The translations under genes were made by a program, and so were the position numbers. Of a DNA stretch of 64,000 nt, positions 1 to 12,700 are shown one piece after another (position 1 is the stretch's first letter; each line of letters begins with the position of its first letter). Source of the stretch: Acanthaster planci (taxonomy: Eukaryota > Echinodermata > Asteroidea > Valvatida > Acanthasteridae); NCBI RefSeq assembly GCF_001949145.1, contig NW_019091470.1:411419-475418 (forward strand), read 5' to 3'. Below the pieces are notes generated by a model that ran no database searches, had not been told where the DNA came from, and was given only the letters and a program-made list of their open reading frames with translations.

Positions 1-759
1 CGTCGAGACGATGAGGGGTCAAGTGACGTTTGTTCAATTATCTTATTTTAAAGATGGCGACCGAGAGAGTGAGCCCTATTAGATTGATAAAGGTATAAAG
101 ATAAAGGCAAAAAGACTGGAAAATACCTGAATAACGTGAGTGAAATCATTCAGTAAATGGTTTTTGGAAAATGGAAAGGTCAAGGATCATGCTCGTGTGC
201 AAAAGAAATTGCGCCCACGATGATAAGTGGGTGTGCCGAAAATGTTCAGTACGCCGACACGAAATTGCGCATACAGATGTGTGGCTAAGGATGGATCGGG
301 AGTGAGAGTCAGTGCCACATTAGTGGGGCTACCTTGCGGTATCAGCAATAAGGCCTAGGCCTAGTATGGATATGGACATGACGGATCAGCTGTGTTTGGG
401 GAAAGATGTTCAGATTTGAAGCTTTGCATGGTGGATGAAACGTCGAGTTTATACTCACTGGTTCTTTTAAGAACCACACCTCGTGCAAAAGAGATTGACT
501 CCATGGTGTACCCACAAACCCATTTCTCAGGAAAGATTTTCCATATAGGGACATGACTTGACACCCTGTGCACAAACCCTATGAGGCTTGTCTGAAAAAG
601 TTTGATGTGGAACTCTTTCGTAATTCACCCTTTTGTGACTTGCAGACCATTCTTCAGAACTTAAACATTGGCAAGTGTGGCCCTCAATAGGCTAGGACTT
701 GGAGACAGCCCTAGTCACCCTTGAGCTTCCAGAACGGTCAGTAGCTAGCCCGCACGGCC
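1..759. other. 5' flank and leader of the IPO11 gene
   Basis: No coding exon is seen here. The stretch holds a copy of a dispersed repeat (395-545) and the likely promoter and 5' untranslated leader of IPO11. The IPO11 start at 760 sits in a good Kozak context (GCACGGCCATGG). I see no convincing TATA box and cannot place the transcription start. Confidence 0.5.
395..545 (-). repeat. Dispersed repeat B, copy 1
   Basis: Shares long matches with 3932-4160 (opposite orientation) and 33225-33330: the GAAGCTTTGCATGGTGGATG block at one end, the AAGAGATTGACTCCATGGTG block, and ACCCATTTCTC at the other end. A small hairpin (GGTTCTT-tt-AAGAACC, about 461-476) lies in the middle. No coding capacity. 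Confidence 0.6.
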
Positions 760-3700
760 ATGGACTCCACGGTGGTCGCCACCGTGCTGGACACGCTGGC
801 CCGCGCCACCAGCCAGGACACGGCCGTCCTGAAGCCGGCTGAGCAGCAACTGAAGGCCTGGGAGAACCAGGCAGGGTTCTACTCTGTCTTGCAGGCCATC
901 TTCTCCAACCGCAGCCTGGCCGATAATGTCCGCTGGCTGGCAGTGGTGTACTTCAAGAATGGCATCGAGCGCTACTGGCGGAAAACTGCACCCAAGTAAG
1001 TCACGGTTGGAGATACAGTTACGTCCAGAAACCAAGAAGGCACCCCATCCCTGTGTGCCTTTTAGCATGCTCACTTTTGAGAGGCTGTAACGTTGTGAGA
1101 CTTGGAATTTAGCTTTGGGTTTCAGATACATATAACTTGCACAGTTCTAGAATTCCACTTGCTAAAACAAATCTTCACCATAACATAGCCGTGGCCTATC
1201 CATATCTCTTTAACTTTTTAAAACTCTAGTTTTTCGCATATTGGGTCAACTTTTTTTTGAAAAATAGGATCTTTATTCACCAGCATTTCATTTTTGACAC
1301 ATTGATAACCACAGTGTAATCTTTGTGTTCATACACACTGCACATGCATCAGATCCATGGCCGACCTCCACATATTGACTTGATCATTTACAGAAGCAGG
1401 AGGGGAAGGGAGTCTTTTCTTGTTTTTGTAGCCCTAACTTATGATGATTGAGGCAAAGAGTGAAAGAACGTTGATATCAAAATAAGAATTCCGGAAGGCA
1501 CATGGGATGCCTTCTAGTCTCTCAAAGTAGGTCGGAAAGTGTTCTACAAGTTTTCTAAACCCCTACATGAACACTCATCAACATATGAAGCTCTTTAGCT
1601 CGCAAGTTTTTCAATAATTTTTTTCACCCAATGGATCATTCACCTTTGTTCAATTGGAAATCTAAATATTTCACATTTAAGGTTGCATTCAACAATAAAA
1701 CACAAACATCGCTTTGTTTGGGATCGTAAAAATGACGTATACGTTAGCTAAAGCTTCCTCACTTCATCGTGTATTTTTCCAATTTAGCAAGTCTGTCTTT
1801 GTGCTTGACTGTTGGTCTCAACTTTTTTTGAAAAAGATTTCCTGCATGTTTTGATTTTCTCTCTGACAGCTGTTGTTTTCACCTCAAAAAACCAGCTTTT
1901 CAAAACAAGCCTTCATTTTCTTGAAAGCTTTTGTGATTATATTGATTAGATAAACACTCTGATTAATCATAAACTGAATAATCCTTGCAAAGGTTTTTTC
2001 ACCACTTTGCTACTTGTACAAGTATTTGCTTTTTGTTTTTTTTATTATATTAACAATTTTTATTTTTCAGTGCACTCTCGGAGACAGAGAAATCCAAGAT
2101 CCGGGCGCATCTCATCGTGGACTTCCAGGAGCCCGTTGGCCCCATAGCCACCCAGTTGGCTGTGCTGATCAGCCGGGTGGCCCGCACCGACTGCCCCCGC
2201 CACTGGCCGGAGCTCATCCCCACGCTTCTGGCCGCCATCCGCCGTCCGGAGCACCTGGAGCAGCAGAGGGCACTGTTGACCTACCACCATGTGGTCAAAA
2301 CCTTAGCCAGCAAGAGGCTAGGCCCGGACAGGAAGCTCTTCCAAGAGGTGGGGCATGTCTGGAACGTGGGGGGTGTGCATTAAGATAGGGACTGATCGCC
2401 AAGTAGTCCATGAGGACTGCTTGAAATCGGCTTGACTCACTGGCATGGCAAGTGATACTTGCAAGAGATGCACTTGGCAATGTGTGGACAGTTCAGTAGT
2501 CAGGTCCGCAACAAGTGTTTCCCTAAGTCCTGTTTGCAGCTCTTCACAAGACCAGTCACAAGTGACAGGATGAACACTGATGAAGGACTGCATTTGTCAT
2601 AGTTCATTCAAATAGCTTGTGACTTCATGTGTGACGCGGTGGTTTGTGATAGACTGGCAAAGGGCTTGCCGGGACTTGTGATGGACTCTACTGAAGACCA
2701 TGAACTCTGTAAAGATACTTACAGCATTTGTAGCCAGGAGGCTTTGCTTGTCACTTTGTTGTCACAAACATATTTCTGGTCATGGGTTTGCGAAAGTAAA
2801 AAACACGCCCCAGAAATGGTCCCGATCAAACATGTCGAGGTAGTCAGGGCCCAGTGACCTGTGTTTGTTTCCTTGATGTACATGTATGTAATGTTGATAG
2901 TTTATCATGTCTGCACAGCTGACGGCCAGCACGTTTGGCTACCTGCTGGAGCTGTGGAACAACCACTTGGAGGCGTTCTTGCACCATGCCGGACTGGACG
3001 ACCGCCACAACATGACTGTCCTGCTGGAACTCAGCACCCTGGCTCTCAAAGGTCAGTTTGAAATCGCTGCCCATGGCCAGCAGATCTACAATTCTTGCTG
3101 AAGATCGGTCATTATTGTGCCTTTGTTTTTACTTATTTCTTTGAATTTGTTTGTTATCCACTTTTCATTCTAAGCTATACCTTGCTTTATGATTGATCAC
3201 ATAATCTGCCACTCGTCATTTGCTCAGATTTCATCGCAGTACATTTTTTTTTGGTGCTGTGCCTTGAAGAGTTTTCCAGCATAAATATCTCAAGGTTAAT
3301 ATTGGCACTGATTTTTATTAAACTTGGACCTGTTGTTCTTGCAGCGTCCATGTTTTATCCGACACATGCTGGTCGAGAATGATTATTTCCAATGATCAGC
3401 TTTTCACGTGTATACGCATGCATCATTCTAGAGAGCACGAACCAACGGGGAAAACCTGTGCCCAATTAAATTGAAACATAATATCGCAGTGAATGTCTTG
3501 AAGGGCACGCCGAGTTTCAAAGAGATAAGGGCATAGGACAGCCGAGATCTAGGGGGAGGGGCACCTTCTGCCCCCCCCCTTTGAAAAAACCCAGCCCACA
3601 AATAACGCTAGGACATCTTGCAATGCTGGGACGTCTTGTCAACTCTGGATGAGGGCTGACATGTTACGCTGTCGTTTCATGCTCTATGATGTGAATTTTC

Positions 3701-6700
3701 AAACCCTTAATGTGTACTGGTTTTTTTTTGTCTGTTTACTCGACAGTTCTACGTAAACAGCTGATATATGGCATACTCGAACCGGACAAAAACCCTGACG
3801 CAGTGGTATGTAAAAGCAATTCGCATTATTGGGTCTCCTCTTAAACCAATCCCCACAGCCGCTGAAAATTTCCAAAAAATGGCCAGTGTATTTACAAAGT
3901 TAACATCAAAACAGTGGAAGTATACATTATGAGAAATGGGTTTGCGGGTACACCATGGAGTCAATCTCTTTTGGAGAAGGTGTGGCTCTTAAAAGAACCG
4001 GTGAGTGTAAACTTGATGTTTCGGCCAATATGCTCTGGTTGTCCTCAGGAGAGTGTGGCCGTCCTCACTCTCCTCAGGACATCCAGAGATTGATTTCTTG
4101 GTGTACCGGCAAACCCATTTCTCATGTTTCATCCACCATGCAAAGCTTCAAATCTTACTTAAGTATACATTATGTTTTTTTCCCTGGACAGATTTTGGAA
4201 GCCTGCTTTTAAAAAGCAGATTATCTTTTGAAATATTTCTCCTTTTATAACCTCAGTTTTTTTTTATACAACAGATGCTGTTGCAGCTGGTGTTTCAGAG
4301 AATTAGACCGGTTTTGGAAATAAGTGAGTGGAATTGTGCTCTTCAAAGTTTAAGTTTTGTGACTGTGACAACAGATTTTTTGTAGCCACACTCATGCACA
4401 TTTTTCCTACTGCAAACAAATCTACTCAGACTACGAATAGGAAGGCAACATGAACTGTACATCGGCGCCGATGCGATGGGATGTCTTGAGGGCCTTGCTT
4501 ATTAACCTCTTGTGTACAGTGTTCTTTTGGCTGAAATTTGTGACTTTTGAAAGAGGGAAGATACCGAGGCAAACTTTTGAGGTATGGCTGTACGCCACAA
4601 AGATTGACTTGATAACGTCATTGGAATGGTATTTGTATGATATTTCTTACGTAGACCTCTTATTTCTTTCAACATTTTTTTGGGGGTTGTGCCTATGGAG
4701 CTAATTTGTTGCCACGACAGGCCATACGCAGCGGCCAAGTTGAATTTCAACACACAGTCTGCCGTCACAGACTTCTCAAATTCCGTGTGTGTGAACAAAA
4801 CAAAACGTGGATTATTGCATATGCACGCCGTTGGCAGTGACTCGCATATGAAGCAAGATATGAGATGGAGAGAACCCCCCTTCTTTGTGTTGGTCATTGT
4901 CTCACTGGAATCTTAGGAATTCTTTTCAGACATCTTGGGGGATGTGTTAGGTAACAATAGGCTAGAGTGTATAGCGATTGGACATGCTGGGGGGGACCTC
5001 TTGGTCGCACTTCTTGCTGGATATAGTGACTTAGGCACCCGTGGCCATTGAACTCGCTTGTCCGCCGGGCCCTAACTGGCTAAGGGCATTAGACGTAATC
5101 GTGATACATGGAGTTTGTAGCATTCTGTGTTGATGCCTCTTCCCAGGAGGAAAGACCCCGTCCGAGGAACACCTGAGGGAAAAATTGGAAAAGAAAGTCC
5201 TGCTGTTGATGAAAACGGTGAGTTTATTCCAAAACTTGTCAAGAGTGCAGCGAAACTGCTGCGGTGACGAGATTAGGCATTTCCCTGTTCTGACTCCAGG
5301 TGAATTTAATCTCTCTTCACTGGCAATCAGTGGGTACCACTTTTGTTGTCTGCGAAAGTCTGGCAAGTTTTTAATGTTTAATGAAATGCAATTTTCAATA
5401 CCATTAATTAACCAAAAATAGATATCCAGTAGTTTACCTGCATTTAAGAGCCTATTAATAAAGTAGAAAGTTATGAAAATGTGTTCGAGAAGCCTTCATT
5501 GGATGAAACTGATGATTAGTGAATTAATTGTTCACTAATCATATGTAAAGAAGATACAAAAAAAGACTGTATTCATCAGCACCAGAGTTGCCCGACGGAC
5601 TTGAAGTATCCCTGTCACTGAACAAGAAGAGATTTTTGCAAAATCTTGTCAAAATCTCGTCAGTGCTTACATTTTGCCATTGGCTGTAACTCTTGAGGCG
5701 TACATGGTCAAAGGCATCTTGGAAGAGATTTTTGCAAAATCTTGTCAAAATCTCGACAGTGCTTACAGTTTGCCATTGGCCGTAACTCTTGAGGCGAACA
5801 TGGTCAAAGGCATCTCGTACAATAATACATGCCGTGTGAATGGTGTCTTCTGTACTAATGAATGAAATCAGCTATTGATGACCAGTGCTGTGACCAGAGG
5901 TCAGGTGGATGGTCCAAATCATTCATCATTCGGGTGGTGCCAATCTCTGTTTCTTCAGCTGCTCGACACCCAGGACACCTTTCCTCTGTCTTACGTCGCC
6001 TTCATCCGGCGATCCTTGGAGCTGAGTGTCTCCTATGTCTTTGCTGAGGCCGGCAAGGGCCTGCTCTTTGAGCGCTTCATCGTCCTGAACATGAACCTCA
6101 TCAAGAGCATCGTCAAGTGCGACTACTGCCGCACGTCAAAGGTCATCGAAGAGACCAAGGAGCAGGGAACCATCGATGCCCACAAGGTCGGAGTTTGCAT
6201 GAATAATGCATAACGCAAGTCCTTAGACCTAAAATGTCTTTGTTGCAAACATCACCGTTACAAATTAAATTAAATTTGGAATATAAATTTGGCAAATGAC
6301 GTACTTCTGTATTGTTTTAAGAGGTACTCTTTTCTATATGAATTAAATTTTTATTTTAAGAGTAATATTTTACAGTTCATCAATAGGTATACATAATTCA
6401 TATGTGCAAAGTTTACTTTCTGGAAGACAAAGACTCTTGGAACTGCTTGAAAAAGAGACTCTCCATTTATTTATATTTTGGGATGTGACCACTTCTAACC
6501 CAATCATATAAAGTTTTTATCGATTTAGTACTGTATTTGTATAATTTCCTGTTTTGGGCTCAGGCAAAGAATGAGTTCTTTACTGAAAGCACACTACGGG
6601 AGATGTGCCACAGGCTGCTTGCACAGTATTTCCTATTAACACAGGAGGTAAGTCCGTATGGGGGGGCCATCTTGGTCTGGTTTCCTGTGATCATGGTAGA

Positions 6701-9700
6701 GGCTGTATTAGATTTGTTTATTACATGTCAGGCAGCAGACTTCTTGAACATACCCTGTTAAGAAATTATATCTTCAGCAGAAATTTCTGTTGTCTTTGTG
6801 TCTGTTGATATATGTTGCAGTTGAGTATTCTTGTCGTTAAAAGGAAGGAAATCGTTCAGAAATATGAGGGTGTTTCATTTTTTATTGAGTCTATCTGACT
6901 TGGTTTTTAACATTAAAACTGTGTTTTAAAATGTGCTCCCTTTTATCATTCTTTGCCATATTTCTTTCCAGGATTTAGAAATGTGGGAAAATGATCCTGA
7001 GGGCTTCACCATTGATGAAGGAGGGGAGTCCTGGAAATTCACTTTGAGGGTGAGTTGAATGTAAAATATAACTCTGGAATGGGCAATTCTTTTTGTACAA
7101 AACGACGATTAATTTGGGATAATCTATCAGATCAAAGGCGTGTTGAATGTGAAGCATCACTTCAAATGTCTTTCTCTGTGATTGTCATGACTTGGCAGTA
7201 TTTGTCACGGGTATTTTATTTCTGGCGGAATGTCCATTTGTGTCATTTATATGTAGCTTACCATTTTGTCCGTTCCCTTTTTAGCCGTGCACGGAGGTCT
7301 TGTTCTTGGCATTGTTCCATGCTTACCGGGAAGTCTTCACGACCGTGTTGCTGCAGATGGTGCAAAGCGTTCAAGGTAAAAGGAGGAAAGAAACCTTGAA
7401 AACAGCCTTGCCTCGAATGTTGTGACGTAGAATTACACTGTTCCACTTATAAAATATTTCTTTACAAATGTAGGGCAAATTTGAGTGCTAGCTACAGTCC
7501 GACCGTCGATCAAATTCTTCTTGTAAATATGCTCTCATTACAGTCTTGGCAAAAGCTTGTCATCACTCATAGTTTGCCGCTGTATCGTGGTTCAAGGTCT
7601 CTCCCATCTCGTGCAGTTATTTCTGTGTCAGTGGTTCCCTCTCCACTTAAGAATTCAAAAGGCTACTGATAACCAGGGATGTGATAGTTCCCCGGATCCT
7701 TACTCAGAATGCTCTGCTTTCATGTGGGTGATGGTGATTGATCGATAAAACGCAGAAATAACATTGACTCTCCGCCCAAAATAAACCAAATCATATTTAT
7801 TTAACCCTACCTCATTCATATTTAGTCGCCATCACTTTCAGGCATGATTTGAAATGCTGATCAACATGCATGCGGCCGCCACATTTTCTTATACAGCTCA
7901 GGTGATCCTTGCGCGTGGATACTTCACTCAGGTGACATTTCTGTGATGGCTTCATAAAGCGCATGCTTTCATATCCGACTTCTGCGTTGATCCTTTCATG
8001 CTTGTTGGGTAAAGAGCAAAAATGGTTCCTGTGAGTGGACCAATGAGAACTTTGTTCTCAGTCATGAATATGTATGAGGTATGGCAATTAAACATAATTT
8101 GTATGACCCTACTCTACGTGTATTTACCTCCCTCATGCATGGAAGTTGTAGACTGATAATGTATTTCGCCGTGCAGCAATTGCAATTTAAAGATGACTTG
8201 CACTTAAGCGTTTCTGAACTTGTTTATCCACTGACGTTCCAGGAATTGTGGAGCCAACCAACATGGATATGATGTTGCAGAAGGAAGCAGGTAGTAGAAC
8301 AAGTTACAAAGGATGAGACGAACGTCAAATTCCTCTGTATTTTAGTGACTTTGCCGAGACCATTTCGGAGACCTTTTGCAAACATTTATTCATTGCTTGA
8401 TTTGATAAAGTCCAGTGTGTATTACTTTGAGCACGGAAAACAGTTTGAATGGTTATATCTTAACCATAACTCCCCAGAGAATGTGAAAAAAATCACTAGA
8501 AATTTGGAAGATTTGAGAACTACTAGTCTTGAAGTACAGTTTTTGTAGATATGTACAGTTTGAGTTGAAAAGTGATCTTGAAATAGTCTTGACGACGTCT
8601 CATAATGGTGTCAGTGAGATTTTCATCTCCAAATTGAGCATTTTGATGTGAAATTTAATGTTAATAGTTTAATAGACAAGTGATCTTGACACGGTCTCGA
8701 GAAGATCTTGGCGAGACTTTCACTGCTAAAACGTCACTGCATTTCGACTTGAACTTGATTGCTCATACAAAAATGTGCATATTGCTGTTCTTTTGTCACT
8801 TTATTACATTTAGAAACCTGATTTTGTTTGACTCACTTTGCTTTTAAAATTTATTGGTGAGTTCTTGTGGAAAGTATTGCGTCTGCAATCTCTAACAATA
8901 ACAAACTGTATATCTCATTCAGATTCACACTGAGTTTTTATAATGCCTGGTGCGTTGTTTTGATTGTAGTGTACAATGCTATGGGACTGGCTGCATTTGA
9001 GCTGTTTGATGAGGTCGACTTTGATCAGTGGTTCACCAACCACCTCCTGAGAGAACTCAGTGATAAACATCCGAGGTATCAGTTTTCACTTGAAACTTTC
9101 AGAGACACTTTGCTTAAAGTTCCACTTTGCCTAAAATTTCTGCAAGCTAGAAATAGACCAGTAGTGAAATGAACGTTGGGAACGTTACCATATCATACAT
9201 CAGCCTGGGGTATTCGCCACAGCCCTAACGCTTTACGATATTCTGATCTTGACAGATACAAGATAATCAGGCGGCGAGTCATCTGGCTAATAGGTCAGTG
9301 GCTGGGGGTCAAGCTAGCACCCAGTCTGCACCCTACTGTGTACCAGGCTGTATTACCCCTTCTGGCTGAGGATGAAGACCTAGTGGTCAGGATAACTGCC
9401 GCTCAGACGCTCAAGATCGATATCCTTGCAAAACAAAAAATGAACTTTGGCATGATAGTAAGAATGGGAACAAGATTTATGGACTGCTCAAAACAATCAA
9501 TCAATGTTTTCTGATTTCATTCTTCCCCAATTTATTTTACCTCAACCACCTGCATTTTTTACTTTAAAATAAGCAAATTTGTCATATTCGTTATTTCCTT
9601 GACCCCTCTCCTCACATTGGAAATGACCAACAAAAGTTGAAACAGATGATAATTAGAAATGGCCCCTAACTGTTGCAGTGATATACAAATTAATTAGACT

Positions 9701-12700
9701 TTTCTGTACATTTTTCCACAAATTTTTAACCCCTGTGTTCTATTTCATCTGTGCTAACTTACTTTGTCATCAGAAAGAGGCATTAACTTTATTAGTCACT
9801 TTGCGATCAATGTTTTTCCTTAATGCCCTGCACCTGTTGACGATTTTGAGTTCAAGAAGGACAACTTCCTCCCAGTAAGTTTCCTTGGTGTTCAGTTTCT
9901 TGGGCTTGAGTTTATTCCTTAGAAAATGCGTCATTGCATTTGTTTCAAATTGCATTAGACATGCTCTGTGACCATTTCCGAAATTGATTTTCCGAACTGT
10001 GGGTGCATTTTTCGCCAGTGTGTGCCCTTGTACATGCAACTGGCAAAGACCTAGATCTAGACCCAAGATTTAGCTCAGCTGTCATTATTAAGCACTGCAC
10101 TGACAGCGTCCTCTACTTAAACAATCTACCTGTCAAACAATGAAATAAAACTCTGTCCTCCCTCGGACCCAGTTGTACCAACCAATATGGTCCACACTAT
10201 TTTATTTGCGATATCGGTATTTGTCTGTTTTGCTGTTGCAGTATTTGGAGTCCAGCTTCGCTCTTCTCTTCCAACTACTGAAGCAGGTGTCTGAGTGCGA
10301 CACAAAGGTTGGTTGAAAATGTCCATCAGCCTTCAAACCCTGACCTCCAGGCCTTTTTTTTTTGAGAATGCATCCTCAGTCCTTCAAAATCCTCCAACTG
10401 CATCCAGGTGGAAATTGGATACAGCTTCACTCATCCAAAAGTACTCCATTAATAATTACTTGAATGTGTTCGTTGGAGGAGTGACCAATGCCTCACTCCT
10501 TTCCATTTTTATTTGCTTCCTTTCAGATGCACATACTGCATGTATTGTCGTTTATTATTGAGAGAGTTGAAGCCCAGGTAGGCATATTTTCATGTCTGTT
10601 TGTCATTACATTTTTTTCATTGCAAATTTTTACACAAAGTGTATTTGTTGAAGTTGCGGACATGACATATTTGAGTTGCACTCTGACCTTTCACCTGTCT
10701 CTTAGGATGATGTGATAGAAATGTGAATGTGTAAACTTGGTGATCTCAAGGAGAAGGTGCTTTGTGTGTTGCCGAATACGCTTTTCGGTTTGTGATTGTT
10801 GAAGTGAAATAACCAATTGCAGGGCCTTTTGTGCCAAACCAGGGGAAAGATTGGGTATTAGGGTGAGTTAAAGATAGGATCATCTTTTTGGGAGATGCTT
10901 ATTGTACCTAATCACAGAGTTGCAGTAAAGTCACTCAGGTCGAGTTTGCGTCTCAGTCACCAGCCACTTGCCATCATCTTCAACACAAGTTCGGTGACAT
11001 ACCATGGATGTAACCAGATTGCATCACCTATGCACACATGTGTTGTTCCAGCCAAAACAGCACTATTATTAGGAAGACTTTGCGATATCAAATAAGGCAG
11101 CACATTAACCTCAAGTTGACATGGCCTGTTGAATATTATCCGACATGAGGTTGATGAATAGATGAGTTTAGAATGACAGATGTATTTAAATAAAATTGAG
11201 GTTGGAGAATGATGAGAACGAGTCATATCTGCATTATAATTGTCAAGGTCAAGTTTGGGTTTGAGTCTTATGGTGACATGACCCGGCCTATTTCCGAATC
11301 ACTGAAATTCACTCAGGTCTGTTCATGAAAGGCTCATAAACTGGCAATAAGTGCTGAATGGTACAAAGTATTCATTTATCACCACGTTCCGATTCACAGA
11401 TCAGACCGTATGCATCCAGCTTGGCCCAATACCTGCCCCTTTTGTGGGAGGAGTCATCAGAGCACAACATGCTGAGGTGCGCCATACTCTCAACACTTGT
11501 ACATCTCGTTCAGGTGAGAACACAAGGAAGCCTTTGATCTTGCTCCCGGAATCTGTGTTACAGATTGTTTAACAGTTGATATGGATGGTATCAGACTATT
11601 TTATGATTGGTGTGAACTCTAGGCCTCTCTTTCAATATTTTTCAAAATCTGGCTTAAAACACCAAAGTATGTGTAATCTCATATATGGAATCATTCACAT
11701 TAGTATAGAAGTACCAATTTGCCCTGAAAAAATTTCATTTTTATTGTTTTCATTTCTACCCTCAAGTTCTAAAAATAAACAGTTAACCTCGGTTTCAGTG
11801 TCAGTATGGCCAACCCATGCATAAAGCCTCTGCGTGTAATTCATCACCTTATTTCACGAAGACCAAGTCCTATACATTTCAGGCTATGCCTAAGGCTTTG
11901 GGAAGTGAGGCGGCCGATATAAAGGTACAGCCATAGCCTTAAACCGCACACAAGTTCATTTTGGACAGGGTTTGCATTAAAATAATTTCCCAGCATTTAT
12001 GAAACATGGTACATTTCATGCCCCTCTAGCATCAGTCATTAAAGAACGACATGCAATTCAGTGATCAAGAGTTTTCTATGTCCAGATGCATATCTCCATG
12101 TAGTGAATAATGGAACGTGGGAAATGTAGTAGTCAAGCAACAGATAACTGTTTGAATTGAAATGTTTATTAAGTCATTCTGTCATAACAGACCCTGGTGC
12201 CATACAATTGGGACCCTTTTGTATGTGGAACAACCCATTTGTAGTTGATTCTTATGATGAAAGAAATCGTGGCTTAGGTTTGGTGTACTGTGATTTGAGT
12301 TGTTGAATCTTACTTGCACTTACTTGACCCCTAACACCGATCATCCTCTCTCATGACAGGGCCTCGGTTCATTAAGTGTCCAGCTCTATCCCTTCCTCCT
12401 TCCCATCATCCAATTCAGCACTGACGTCTCACACCCCCCACACGTCTATCTCCTAGACGATGGTATCGATCTGTGGTAGGTTTCCAAATGCGCACTCTGA
12501 CCAATTATCCAATTCTGAAGATGTTCTTTTGAAGTATGAGAAAAGATTTCTCAAACTGTGGGTCGGAGGGTCGCCATTGGTAGTTTGAAATGCTTTGTTT
12601 TTTCAATGCCAAGCTTAAGTGCTTAAGAAAAAATACACTGTAATACAGTAGCACTGTGTGATAATAGAATGTCCGAATGTAGAAGCAAGTGTGAGCGGTG

